64,000 nucleotides of DNA from Dyadobacter diqingensis (GTDB taxonomy: Bacteria; Bacteroidota; Bacteroidia; Cytophagales; Spirosomataceae). The stretch lies in NCBI RefSeq assembly GCF_024220585.1, contig NZ_JAMXKF010000001.1, positions 496,001 through 560,000 of the forward strand. The letters run 5' to 3'. Every line of letters starts with the position of its first letter. The stretch's first letter is position 1. Position numbers and translations under genes: made by a program. This document shows, in pieces, positions 26,666 through 35,384 of the stretch. Under the pieces are notes generated by a model that did not search any database, was not told the origin of the DNA, and saw nothing but the letters and a program-made list of their open reading frames with translations.

Positions 26666-27997
26666 TTAAACTCCGGCGGCTTTCTCGTCTTCGGGTTCTG
26701 GTTCTTCAACAAATCCAGGTTGCAGGATTTTGGGTTTGAGGATCAGTCTCAGGGACTGATCATAGGTAATGTAGGTCCAAATCCAGTTGATAAAAATCAG
26801 TATCCTGTTTTTTATTCCAACCAGCGAAATCAGGTGAATAAACATCCAGGTGAGCCAGGCAAAAAATCCCTGAAATTTAAAAAATGGCAAATCGACAACA
26901 GCCTTGTTCCTGCCTATCGTCGCCATAGAGCCCAGATCTTTGTACTTAAACGCTACCGGAGGCTTACCATCGAGTGCCCGCCAGATATTTTTAGCCAGCG
27001 TTTTTCCTTGCTGAATCGCTGGCTGTGCAAGCTGCGGATGCCCGTTTTCAAATTCCCCTTCGCTCATGGATGCTACATCTCCGATCGCAAAAATGTCCTG
27101 ATAACCCATCACGCGGCTAAATTCATCCACTTTGATCCTCCCTCCTTTCACCAGAACTTCGGGATTGATCCCATTTAGAACATTGGCCTTAACCCCTGCC
27201 GCCCAAACCAGATTATCGGTTCGTAAATTCATACCTTGTCTGGTGGTCACATATTTGCCGTCATAACCTGTCACCGATTGACCTGTCAGAATTTTCACAC
27301 CCATTTTTTCGAGATATTCCCTGGACTTCCCAGACGATTCCTCCGACATTACCGGCAGCAGCTTATCAACGCCTTCCAGCAGATAGATGTTCATCAGTGA
27401 AAAATCTAGTTCAGGGTAATCTTTGGGGAGAATGTTTTGCCGCATTTCCGATAACGTCCCTACCAGCTCAACGCCCGTGGGCCCGCCACCGACCACCACA
27501 ATACTCAGCAACCCTTCGATCTCATCGGCCGTATCTACCGACAATGCATCTTCAAAATTTTGCAGCATTCTGTTTCTCAGCGCAAGTGCCTCCGCAACAG
27601 ATTTCATAGGAATGGCCCGCTGCTCGATTTCTTTCATTCCAAAATAATTGGTGACAGCACCGGTCGCGATCACCAGGAAATCATATGTAATCTCACCCAA
27701 ACCCGTTTCAACAGATTTTCGCCCGGTATGAATTGCGGACACCTCCGTAACCCGTATGTGAACATTTTTTCTGGATTGAAAAACCTTCCGGAGCGGAAAG
27801 GCTATGGAACTTGGTTCGAGCCCGGCGGTGGCAACCTGATAGTAAAGCGGCTGAAACTGGTGATAATTATTCTTGTCAATAATGACAATCTGTAAATCGT
27901 CCCGTTTGGCAATTTCTCTTGCCAACGCGAGGCCGCCAAAACCGGCACCGATGATTACAACTCTTTTATGATTGGTATATGGGATATTCGGAAGCAT
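26666..27997 (-). CDS. ndh: Type II NADH dehydrogenase (NDH-2)
   Basis: 443 residues. The FAD-binding GxGxxG motif is in VVIIGAGFGGLALAREI at 13-30, the second nucleotide-binding motif VVVGGGPTGVELVG lies near 166, and the FAD aspartate segment YQDIFAIGDVA near 300. C-terminal hydrophobic helices (FAWLTWMFIHLISLVGIKNR and ILIFINWIWTYITYDQS) provide the membrane anchor. NDH-2 passes electrons from NADH to quinone without pumping protons, an alternative to the Nuo complex encoded at 15-17 kb. It lies downstream of bshA on the same strand; a perfect inverted repeat stands 4 bp before its ATG. Confidence 0.93.
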   Translation of the reverse strand: MLPNIPYTNHKRVVIIGAGFGGLALAREIAKRDDLQIVIIDKNNYHQFQPLYYQVATAGLEPSSIAFPLRKVFQSRKNVHIRVTEVSAIHTGRKSVETGLGEITYDFLVIATGAVTNYFGMKEIEQRAIPMKSVAEALALRNRMLQNFEDALSVDTADEIEGLLSIVVVGGGPTGVELVGTLSEMRQNILPKDYPELDFSLMNIYLLEGVDKLLPVMSEESSGKSREYLEKMGVKILTGQSVTGYDGKYVTTRQGMNLRTDNLVWAAGVKANVLNGINPEVLVKGGRIKVDEFSRVMGYQDIFAIGDVASMSEGEFENGHPQLAQPAIQQGKTLAKNIWRALDGKPPVAFKYKDLGSMATIGRNKAVVDLPFFKFQGFFAWLTWMFIHLISLVGIKNRILIFINWIWTYITYDQSLRLILKPKILQPGFVEEPEPEDEKAAGV

Positions 27998-28000
27998 AAG

Positions 28001-28042
28001 TATGGTATTTGTCGTTGAGAAAACCCCGTTACAAATACCATA
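28001..28042. promoter_or_regulatory. Perfect 12-bp inverted repeat at the ndh start
   Basis: TATGGTATTTGT (28001-28012) and ACAAATACCATA (28031-28042) are exact inverted copies with an 18-bp spacer, between the bshA stop (28054) and the ndh ATG (27997). In RNA it forms a hairpin that ends 4 bases before the start codon and would hide the ribosome entry region. In DNA it could be an operator. No T-run follows on either strand. Confidence 0.5.
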
Positions 28043-28053
28043 CCTACAAGCAG

Positions 28054-29190
28054 TTACACAGCCGCCTTACTATTTTCGATCACGCGTTCGTAGTACGATT
28101 CGTAGTGAGGCAAAATCCTGGCTACGTCAAATTCTTTCGCTCTGGCCAGCGCGTTTTCCTTGAATCTCGGCAAATTTTCATCCTCTAAAATATAGGCTGC
28201 ATTTTTTACCATATCATTGACATCTCCGATATCACTTAGAAATCCGGTAACACCCGGAATATTAAGTTCTGGTAATCCACCAGCATTGGAAGTAATCAGT
28301 GGAACCTCACAGGCAAGCGCCTCCAGTGCAGCCAATCCAAAACTTTCAGATTCCGACGGCATCAGGAACAGATCCGCCACAGATAAAACTTCTTCGATCG
28401 CATCCAGTTTACCCAGAAAACGGACGTCTGAAAGCATATCAAGATCACGGCATAAACGTTCGATCCGTGCACGGTCAGGACCGTCACCAACCAACAGCAA
28501 CTTACTCGGTGTAATGTCTCTAAGCTGATGAAAAATCATGATCACATCATCGATCCTTTTCACTTTACGGAAATTCGAAGTATGCACGATCAGTTTTTCG
28601 TTATTAGGACAAATCGCGAGTTTGAAGTGGTCCTTTTTTTGTCTGTTAAAACGGCTCAGATCAATAAAATTCGGGATTACTTCTATATCTTTTGTAACAG
28701 CAAAATGCCGGTAAGTATCATTTTTCAGCGATTCAGAAACGGCCGTTATCCCATCCGACTGATTGATACTGAAAGTTACCACAGGTTCGTAAGACTCATC
28801 TTTTCCAACCAGTGTGATATCAGTACCGTGCAATGTGGTGATGATCGGGATATGAATGCCCTGCTGCGCCAGGATCTGCTTGGCAAGATAAGCAGATGAC
28901 GCATGCGGAATGGCGTAATGAACATGGAGTAAATCCAGTTTTTCCATCTTCACAACATGCACCATATGGCTCGACAAAGCCGATTCATAAGGCGGGTATT
29001 GAAACAACGGGTATGCAGGTATATTTACTTCGTGGTAATAAAGGTTTTCATTGAAAAAATCCAGTCGCTGAGGTTGAGAGTACGTAATAAAATGTACCTG
29101 ATGTCCCTCTTTTGCAAGTGCTTTCCCTAGTTCCGTAGCAACTACGCCACTACCTCCAAAGGTTGGGTAGCACACAATGCCTATTTTCAT
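28054..29190 (-). CDS. bshA: N-acetyl-alpha-D-glucosaminyl L-malate synthase BshA
   Basis: 378 residues, a GT4-family glycosyltransferase. It starts MKIGIVCYPTFGGSGVVATE, the BshA hallmark, with the sugar-nucleotide EX7E motif in MPSESESFGLAALEALA near residue 280. BshA joins UDP-GlcNAc and L-malate in the first step of bacillithiol synthesis, the main thiol of many Bacteroidota and Firmicutes. bshB and bshC are not in the window. It precedes ndh on the same strand, with 56 bp between. Confidence 0.95.
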   Translation of the reverse strand: MKIGIVCYPTFGGSGVVATELGKALAKEGHQVHFITYSQPQRLDFFNENLYYHEVNIPAYPLFQYPPYESALSSHMVHVVKMEKLDLLHVHYAIPHASSAYLAKQILAQQGIHIPIITTLHGTDITLVGKDESYEPVVTFSINQSDGITAVSESLKNDTYRHFAVTKDIEVIPNFIDLSRFNRQKKDHFKLAICPNNEKLIVHTSNFRKVKRIDDVIMIFHQLRDITPSKLLLVGDGPDRARIERLCRDLDMLSDVRFLGKLDAIEEVLSVADLFLMPSESESFGLAALEALACEVPLITSNAGGLPELNIPGVTGFLSDIGDVNDMVKNAAYILEDENLPRFKENALARAKEFDVARILPHYESYYERVIENSKAAV

Positions 29191-29391
29191 GATTTTAAAT
29201 TTCTATGTTCTGAGTGAAATAATTTAAGTTTAAGCACGACGAACTTTTATAAACGGACGGGTGATTCTTAGCTAACACAAAATCAATGCTTTTTTATCCC
29301 GAAGTGTAAGAGAAAGATTTTATTAATTCCTTAATTGACATAAAATGAATAATTTTAATGTCTGAACCTGCATATATTTTTAATAACCTTC

Positions 29392-30273
29392 ATGAATGTG
29401 TCTTTAAGACCGAAAGTAAGATTTTGGGATTTTGTTGCCGGAAGCGTGCGCCTGGTCCGCATGAGCAATCTGCTCATCGTGGCTGTTACGCAGTACCTTA
29501 CGCGCATATTGCTGATTGGCCCGAGACATGAATGGAGAAAAATCATCAGTGATCCCGACTTGTTCATTCTGTCGCTTTCCACGGTTTGCATTGCGGCCGC
29601 CGGTTATATTATCAATGATTATTTCGACATTAAAATTGATATCGTTAACAAACCCGAACGCGTTGTTGTTGGCCGTTATCTGAAAAGGCGCTGGGCCATG
29701 GGTGCGCATCAGGTGTTAAATGTGCTGGGAGCCGCCCTCGGGCTTCTGGTAAGTCATTGGGTATTCCTTGTGAACGTGATATCCATCACCATGCTTTGGT
29801 TTTACTCCGAACGTTACAAACGAGCGCCCTTTATCGGAAACCTCATTGTGTCTTTGCTGACGGGTTTTACACTTTTGATCCTGACGATACGATATCCCGA
29901 AAACCGCCAGCTCGTGTTTATTTATGCCGTTTTCTCTTTCTTTATTTCTCTGATCCGGGAAATCATCAAAGATATGGAAGACATTCGCGGCGACGAGGCG
30001 CACGGATGCCGGACACTGCCGATCATCTGGGGAATACGACGGACAAAACATTTTCTGTACTGCATTATTTTCATTTTCGTCACGACCTTGTTTTTCATGG
30101 CGCATACCCTCAATAATCCTGTGCTGGCTGTGCTGTTTCTTTTACTTTTGTTCCCCATCGGATGGCTTGTTTATACATTAAGCCGCTCGGATACGCGCCG
30201 TGATTTCAGAAAAATCAGTTCTTTGTGTAAATTAATTATGCTTCTGGGCCTTGTCACGATGGTTTGGGCATAA
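29392..30273 (+). CDS. UbiA-family prenyltransferase (geranylgeranylglyceryl-phosphate-type)
   Basis: A 293-residue membrane protein with eight or nine helices. The two aspartate-rich prenyl-diphosphate motifs are NDYFDIKID (75-83) and KDMEDIRGD near 198. The sequence resembles Bacteroidota proteins annotated as geranylgeranylglycerol-phosphate geranylgeranyltransferase, a branch otherwise used for archaeal ether lipids. Other UbiA enzymes make menaquinone or haem precursors, but these are better separated in sequence. It is divergent from bshA across 201 bp. The substrate is uncertain. Confidence 0.82.
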   Translation: MNVSLRPKVRFWDFVAGSVRLVRMSNLLIVAVTQYLTRILLIGPRHEWRKIISDPDLFILSLSTVCIAAAGYIINDYFDIKIDIVNKPERVVVGRYLKRRWAMGAHQVLNVLGAALGLLVSHWVFLVNVISITMLWFYSERYKRAPFIGNLIVSLLTGFTLLILTIRYPENRQLVFIYAVFSFFISLIREIIKDMEDIRGDEAHGCRTLPIIWGIRRTKHFLYCIIFIFVTTLFFMAHTLNNPVLAVLFLLLLFPIGWLVYTLSRSDTRRDFRKISSLCKLIMLLGLVTMVWA

Positions 30274-30345
30274 TCCTGCGGGACACATCGGATCCGGTCT
30301 GCAACCAAAAAATCACCAATCAGATAAATCTAAACGATCACCCCT

Positions 30346-31041
30346 ATGAAAAGTAAAATTCTACTATTATTATCCGTCTTTATTGTAAGCATCAGCAGCG
30401 TGCGTGCGCAGGAATGCATGGGCACCAACATGAAAGCCGGAAGCGGATTTGAAATGGCCAATTACGATGGCAAAGGCAAACTGATTGGCACGATGACCTA
30501 CAAAATAGCCAAGGTGACCTCACAAGGAGGCATGTCCGTTATTACCATTGACATGGAATCCTTCAACCCGAAAGGTAAATCCGAATTGAAAAATACCTAT
30601 GAAATGAAATGCGACGGCAATACCTTGTATCTGGACGCCAGTACGCTGATCAACCAGGAACAGATGAAATCGTTTGAAAATTTTCAGATGAAATTCACTT
30701 CGACCAATATCGAGTTTCCCAACAAATTCTCCGTCGGGCAAAAACTTAAAGATGCTTCCATGAAAGGAGAAGGAACTTCGGGGCCGATGACGATGAATTT
30801 CAATATGCTTATCTCAAACAGAAATGTAGAAAGCCAGGAAAAAATCACTATTTCTGCCGGAACTTTTGACGCCTACAAAATCACATCGGACATGAAAATG
30901 GAGACAAAAATGGGCTTTGGCATAACCATCGATATCAACACCATTTCATGGCGTACACCCGGTGTCCTTTGGGATTTAAAAACCGAATCTTACCGTAAAG
31001 GCAAGCTGTTCAGCAGAAGTGAGCTGACTAAAATTTACTAG
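30346..31041 (+). CDS. Exported DUF3108/TapB-like protein
   Basis: 231 residues with a signal peptide ending VRA-QE. The body is a regular set of beta strands (GTMTYKIAKVTSQGGMSVIT, FEMANYDGKGKLI, SAGTFDAYKIT, GVLWDLKTESYRKGKL), like a lipocalin or LolA-type lipid-binding half barrel; TapB and DUF3108 proteins look alike. The TISAGTFDAYKIT stretch is common in that family. It stands 72 bp after the UbiA-type gene on the same strand and may be cotranscribed. Function unknown. Confidence 0.65.
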   Translation: MKSKILLLLSVFIVSISSVRAQECMGTNMKAGSGFEMANYDGKGKLIGTMTYKIAKVTSQGGMSVITIDMESFNPKGKSELKNTYEMKCDGNTLYLDASTLINQEQMKSFENFQMKFTSTNIEFPNKFSVGQKLKDASMKGEGTSGPMTMNFNMLISNRNVESQEKITISAGTFDAYKITSDMKMETKMGFGITIDINTISWRTPGVLWDLKTESYRKGKLFSRSELTKIY

Positions 31042-31072
31042 CCGACAGCATAACAATGCTAAAAGATATGAA

Positions 31073-31111
31073 GAACGGCTTCCGAATTAACCCCGGAAGT
31101 CGTTCTTTTTT
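31073..31111 (+). terminator. Terminator after the DUF3108-like gene
   Basis: GAACGGCTTCCG (31073-31084) pairs with CGGAAGTCGTTC (31094-31105), one G:T wobble, followed by seven T residues. Confidence 0.8.
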
Positions 31112-31112
31112 A

Positions 31113-31217
31113 TAGCTTTGCCAATTATTTCAAAATTCCGGAAATTCAAAGTGACAGGTGCAAACCAGTCAACTGCTGGCTTTCCGCTCTCAACTTTACA
31201 CTTTCAACTTTCAACCG
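31113..31217 (+). promoter_or_regulatory. purN leader: -7 box and degenerate 7-bp tandem repeat
   Basis: TAGCTTTG at 31113-31120 is an exact -7 box. Nearer the gene, 31190-31217 reads TCAACTT, TACACTT, TCAACTT, TCAACCG, a period-7 array. A similar array precedes the LuxE-like gene at 53447. The leader of about 105 bases is gene-free. Confidence 0.4.
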
Positions 31218-31233
31218 CTGCGGCGGCCGCTAA

Positions 31234-31806
31234 ATGAAACATATTGCCATTTTCGCATCAGGTTCCGGATCCAATGCTGAAAAAATCAGCGAATATTTTG
31301 CTGAACGTTCCGATGTGCAGATTACATTGATACTGACTAATAATCCACAGGCCGGCGTTATCGAACGTGCGCGGCGCCTGCATATCCCGGTTGTCGTTTT
31401 TGACAGAAAAACCTTTTATGAAACTGACCGCATTCTGGATCTGTTGAAAAATAACAAAATTGACCTCATCGTGCTGGCCGGCTTTATGATGCTGATCCCC
31501 GCTTCGATGGTAGAGGCATTTCCCGATCGGATGGTCAATATTCACCCGGCTTTGCTGCCGAAATTTGGGGGAAAAGGCATGTATGGTCATTTTGTACATG
31601 AGGCAGTGGTTGCAAACAAGGAGAAAGAATCCGGTATCACCATCCATTATGTCAACCAGCATTATGATGAAGGCAATATCATTTTCCAAACAAGCTGCGA
31701 GGTAACAGAAACCGATAACGCAGACAGCGTGGCTGATAAAATCCATGTACTGGAACATCAACATTTCCCACGCGTTGTAGACGAAGTACTTTCCAGTTTG
31801 AGTTAA
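31234..31806 (+). CDS. purN: Phosphoribosylglycinamide formyltransferase PurN
   Basis: 190 residues. The formyl-transfer motif VNIHPALLPKFGGKGMYG at about 103-120 contains the catalytic Asn and His, and the catalytic Asp is in HYDEGNIIFQ near 148. The N-terminal FASGSGSNAEKI binds the phosphoribosyl group. It adds the second formyl carbon in purine synthesis from 10-formyltetrahydrofolate. Length is normal. The next gene starts 10 bp later, so they probably share a transcript though their functions differ. Confidence 0.97.
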   Translation: MKHIAIFASGSGSNAEKISEYFAERSDVQITLILTNNPQAGVIERARRLHIPVVVFDRKTFYETDRILDLLKNNKIDLIVLAGFMMLIPASMVEAFPDRMVNIHPALLPKFGGKGMYGHFVHEAVVANKEKESGITIHYVNQHYDEGNIIFQTSCEVTETDNADSVADKIHVLEHQHFPRVVDEVLSSLS

Positions 31807-31816
31807 GTCATTACGT

Positions 31817-32740
31817 ATGTTATACTTTTTGCTCGCCGTCCTCTTTACCGTTGCACTTTACCTGATCATGCGGTCGTATCCGAAATATCAGGTCAATTCG
31901 TTTCATGCAGTGGTTTTCAACTATTACTCCTGCGTAGTGACGGGACTCGTCTTAACACCCGATTTAAAGGCGTTCGGCGAAGTACAATGGAGTTCGCAGG
32001 GGACGATATTAACGCTGGCACTTGGAACACTGTTTGTGATCGCCTTTATGTCGATTGGTATGACGGCGCAAAAAGTCAGTGTAACGGCGGCTTCGCTGGC
32101 GGGTAATATGTCGCTGGTTATTCCGGTATTATTCGGTCTTTTTATTTTTAAAAATACGAACAAGGCTTTTACTTTTCTGAACTACACCGGGCTGGTGATA
32201 GCGCTGGCCGCACTTGCACTAGGTGTCATTCAGACGAAAACAAAAAGTACATCCTTTGAACACGATCAGCCGTTGGAAGTCCCGGTGTTATCTTACGCAT
32301 GGCTTCTTCCCGTTTTTACTTTTTTGGCAAGTGGGACCAATAATACACTGATCAATTATCTGACCATGCAGTACTACCGCCCCGAGCAAACGACACTGTT
32401 CATGATCATTGCCTGCTCCGGTGCTATTTTGATCGGCACTATGCTGCTGCTCTACAAGGTATTTTTTGGCGGAGAAAAGCTGCTTCTGCGCAGTGTTGTC
32501 GGCGGCCTGATCCTTGGCGTTCCCAACTTCCTTTCCCTTTACTTTTTATTGCTGGCTTTGGGCTCGTTTGGGAACAGCGCCGCCTTCGTTTTCCCGATTT
32601 ACAACATTCTGAGTATGCTGGTTTCTTCTCTGGCCGCCTGGATTTTGTATAAGGAAAAACTTAATAACCTGAACAGACTTGGACTTGCTCTTGCCGTCGT
32701 AGCCATTATCCTGATTTCTTATCAGGAACTTGGTTTATAG
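31817..32740 (+). CDS. DMT-superfamily (EamA-like) transporter
   Basis: 307 residues with ten predicted transmembrane helices and an internal duplication of about 150 residues each. The TIGRYL-like end of the second half (SSLAAWILYKEKLNNLNRLGLALAVVAIIL) matches EamA proteins. A charged stretch around 136-152 (QTKTKSTSFEHDQPLEV) marks the boundary between the halves. Such permeases export small metabolites; the substrate cannot be told. It follows purN by 10 bp. A tandem hairpin repeat stands 74 bp downstream. Confidence 0.8.
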   Translation: MLYFLLAVLFTVALYLIMRSYPKYQVNSFHAVVFNYYSCVVTGLVLTPDLKAFGEVQWSSQGTILTLALGTLFVIAFMSIGMTAQKVSVTAASLAGNMSLVIPVLFGLFIFKNTNKAFTFLNYTGLVIALAALALGVIQTKTKSTSFEHDQPLEVPVLSYAWLLPVFTFLASGTNNTLINYLTMQYYRPEQTTLFMIIACSGAILIGTMLLLYKVFFGGEKLLLRSVVGGLILGVPNFLSLYFLLLALGSFGNSAAFVFPIYNILSMLVSSLAAWILYKEKLNNLNRLGLALAVVAIILISYQELGL

Positions 32741-32814
32741 GAATTATCCCGGTGATAATTTTTGTTAGCTTAATTTGGGGCTTTTTGTGCCATTTTTTGC
32801 TAGAATTTTATTTA

Positions 32815-32881
32815 CGCGTCCGACGGTGAAAAACCGTCGGACGCGGTGGCCCGTCAGATGGCTTTTTGGCCATCCGACGGG
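32815..32881. repeat. Tandem two-hairpin element
   Basis: The first hairpin pairs CGCGTCCGACGGT (32815-32827) with ACCGTCGGACGCG (32833-32845), a perfect 13-bp stem with loop GAAAA. The second pairs CCCGTCAGATGGC (32850-32862) with GCCATCCGACGGG (32869-32881), 13 bp with one A:C mismatch. Both share the word TCCGACGG. There is no strong T-run after them, so a plain terminator is not a full explanation. It lies 54 bp before the J-domain gene. Confidence 0.6.
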
Positions 32882-32935
32882 TAAGAAACAAATACAAGGC
32901 TATCAGAAGCCGTTGAAATATCTTAAAACAGAATT

Positions 32936-34003
32936 ATGCAAAAATCAAGTGTGCTGCGTATTGGGCAGCCTAAGACGGTTTTAAACAAACGTCAGAAAGA
33001 ATTTAATCAGTTATCCGACAAAATTGAACAGCTGGATATACTGATTCCGGAACTACGCAATGCTTACTATCTTTTGGTGGAACGTGTTCAGAAAGAATAC
33101 AATCCGATTGTGATGGAATTTCAGTCATTCCGGGTCGAACTCGTGCGTCACCTCGACCGGATGTATGAAAAAGACTTATACAGAAAAGCATATCTTACCA
33201 AGCTCGCTTATCTGATCTCGGAAATTTCCCTTGATCTGATCGTTAATTACAAGTTTGAAGAGCTTCTCCCTATTTTTAATAAATACAGTGAAATTGATTT
33301 CGAAACGGCGCTGAAAGAATTAAAACTTTCTGATTCCCAGCTGATCGACAGTAAACTTCTGGCTGAGGAAAATGAAATTACCGAAGAAGAACCCTTTCAC
33401 GAACTGGACATTGAAGAACAGGAACGAATCAAAGCTGAACTAAGAGCTGCCAAAGCGAAAGCCCAGCAGAACGGTGCCAGACAGATTTTGCAACAGCAAA
33501 AAACCACCAAATCCGTCAGAAAAGTTTATATGGATCTGGTTAAGGCTTTCCACCCGGATCTGGAAACGGACGAGGCGGAAAAGCAGCGAAAAACGGAGAT
33601 CATGCAGCGCGTAACGCAGACGTACCAAGAAAACAACCTCCGTGAACTTTTAAAACTGCAAATCGAATTTGAGCGAATTGATCAGGATCACCTGGAAAAC
33701 CTTGGCAAGGAGCAGCTGACTTATTATAATTTGGTGCTTAAACAACAGGTTGAAGAGCTGGAAAAAGAAAAAGCGGATATCCAGCAACAGATATCTTATT
33801 TGTGCGGCCTCAAACCCGAACATGCCAATTCTCTGACAACGGTGGTCGTTCGTTTCAACACGAATATCAACGAAGTTAAGGCGGAAATAAAGGAAATAAA
33901 AAATACGCTGAAACGGTGGAAAGAACCAAGCTTGTTAAAAACATTCCTTAAAACCTACCAGATTCCTAACATGACCATTTTTGACGACGAAGACGATTTC
34001 TAA
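32936..34003 (+). CDS. Coiled-coil protein with an internal J-domain-like segment
   Basis: 355 residues, almost entirely helical. The HPD tripeptide of Hsp70-stimulating J domains is present at 206-208 in YMDLVKAFHPDLETDEAE, followed by a helix with KTEIMQRVTQTYQENNLREL, as in J-domain helices III and IV. A helical region (10-120) and an acidic/alanine segment precede it; coiled coils (about 262-325) follow. No G/F-rich or zinc-finger region exists, so this is not DnaJ. It probably recruits DnaK to a specific partner. A two-hairpin repeat lies just upstream. The partner is unknown. Confidence 0.7.
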   Translation: MQKSSVLRIGQPKTVLNKRQKEFNQLSDKIEQLDILIPELRNAYYLLVERVQKEYNPIVMEFQSFRVELVRHLDRMYEKDLYRKAYLTKLAYLISEISLDLIVNYKFEELLPIFNKYSEIDFETALKELKLSDSQLIDSKLLAEENEITEEEPFHELDIEEQERIKAELRAAKAKAQQNGARQILQQQKTTKSVRKVYMDLVKAFHPDLETDEAEKQRKTEIMQRVTQTYQENNLRELLKLQIEFERIDQDHLENLGKEQLTYYNLVLKQQVEELEKEKADIQQQISYLCGLKPEHANSLTTVVVRFNTNINEVKAEIKEIKNTLKRWKEPSLLKTFLKTYQIPNMTIFDDEDDF

Positions 34004-34184
34004 TCACTGTTTTGCGCATTTTTGTAGACATCTTACCACAATTTTCCCATAATCTCCCCTATGTAAAAATTGTAATCATCGTATACCGCATTGATTACCA
34101 AAGGAACTTCAAAAAACGTCGCTATTTGCATTGACTGGTACAAAATTTGATAAGTATGGTTTTAACTAACTTAATCGTACTGAT

Positions 34185-34826
34185 ATGAAAAATTGTATTA
34201 TTCTTTTATTCGCTCTGACTGTAAGCATTTCTTCTGCCTTTGCTCAGGAGAATGTTTCCATCGGGCCTATCGCGGGCGTCTCGTTTGCTAATCTTCATGG
34301 CAACATGGAGCACACAAATGTGAAACCTGGTCTTACTATCGGAGGGTTCTACAATTACAGTTCAAAGACAGGATTTGGATTTAGCGGTCAATTGCTTTTT
34401 ACGCAGTTGGGCGCCAAAACTTTTGAAAAAACAAATGAAATTAACCTGAACTACATCCAGGCTCCATTGTTTTTCACGTTCTTTTTTGGTCGTTATGGAG
34501 ACCGCTTTCGTCCGAAATTGTTTGTAGGGCCAAGCCTAAACTTTCTGGTAAGTGCAAAAGACAAAGATGGAAACACCCTAAACGGAACATCTGGCAATCG
34601 TTACTTCAATGTTTTTGATCTTGGTATCACAGGTGGAGCAGGATTCAATTACGAACTGAGCCAAAAAATCTGGTTGAATTTTGATGTGCGATATGGCGTC
34701 GGCCTTTTGGATGTTGCCAGACCCGACAATGTAAACATTAAAAACAGAAATCTGGGAATCAACGTCGGACTTAGCTTCCCGTTGGGAACGTATGATAAAA
34801 AATCCGGTCGGTTGAGAACACGCTAG
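34185..34826 (+). CDS. Small outer-membrane beta-barrel protein (PorT-like)
   Basis: 213 residues with a signal peptide ending FAQ. The mature sequence is a regular run of amphipathic strands: VSIGPIAGVSFANLHG, TIGGFYNYSSKTGFGFSGQLLFTQLG, NLNYIQAPLFFTFFFG, IWLNFDVRYGVGL and a closing NLGINVGLSFPLG. This is the PorT/outer-membrane beta-barrel family of Bacteroidota, expected to have eight to ten strands. PorT itself is linked to the type IX secretion system, but members vary. It lies alone, convergent with the next gene across a terminator. Confidence 0.82.
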   Translation: MKNCIILLFALTVSISSAFAQENVSIGPIAGVSFANLHGNMEHTNVKPGLTIGGFYNYSSKTGFGFSGQLLFTQLGAKTFEKTNEINLNYIQAPLFFTFFFGRYGDRFRPKLFVGPSLNFLVSAKDKDGNTLNGTSGNRYFNVFDLGITGGAGFNYELSQKIWLNFDVRYGVGLLDVARPDNVNIKNRNLGINVGLSFPLGTYDKKSGRLRTR

Positions 34827-34850
34827 TCATTTTACACTTCATTTATAAGC

Positions 34851-34879
34851 GAAAAGGCATCCTCAACGGATGCCTTTTC
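34851..34879. terminator. Bidirectional terminator
   Basis: GAAAAGGCATCC (34851-34862) pairs with GGATGCCTTTTC (34868-34879), 12 bp, loop TCAAC. It serves the two convergent genes at 34826 and 34885. Confidence 0.85.
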
Positions 34880-34884
34880 ATGAT

Positions 34885-35322
34885 TTAAACCCGCATATGA
34901 TCAGGTAACCAGTTGACGATTGACCTTTTGATTTCATCAGCAGATATATTTTCGGTTAATACCCTGCTCACCAAAGCCGGGAGTTCCTGATCGGATGCAA
35001 ACCGAAGCGCGAATAACTGTCCTTCGGAGAGTTTCCCTTCAAAATCTTCAAGCCTATTTCCCGTCAGCACATAATATCTGAAACGGAGTTCAAGTCTTAC
35101 GATCCGGTTCTGGTTGTTCAGCGCATAATGCTGGCGAAGCATAAACGCCAGATAACCGAGCATGAACAATCCCAGTGTCACAAATAGCCAGAGAAGCGAC
35201 TGTTCCTCATATTTAAAAATAAACCAGGTACTAAAACTCATCAGAATCATCAGTACCGGATAAAATACAAAATGATGAGGCGGGTAATAACGGACGTGGT
35301 TTTTATAGTTCTGCTCTTCCAT
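34885..35322 (-). CDS. DUF6526 family membrane protein
   Basis: 145 residues with two adjacent transmembrane helices at about 20-60 (HHFVFYPVLMILMSFSTWFIF, LLWLFVTLGLFMLGYLAFML). The rest is helical and cytoplasmic. NYKNHVRYYPPHHFV at the N-terminus and LRFRYYVLTGNRLEDFE are the characteristic DUF6526 stretches of Bacteroidota. Function unknown. It is the first gene downstream of fabF on the same strand, after 62 bp. Confidence 0.78.
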   Translation of the reverse strand: MEEQNYKNHVRYYPPHHFVFYPVLMILMSFSTWFIFKYEEQSLLWLFVTLGLFMLGYLAFMLRQHYALNNQNRIVRLELRFRYYVLTGNRLEDFEGKLSEGQLFALRFASDQELPALVSRVLTENISADEIKRSIVNWLPDHMRV

Positions 35323-35384
35323 ATATAATCTAAGAATGTTTCAGCTTGCTTTGTAATAACCATGCCTGAATCAGGCGGTATCCG

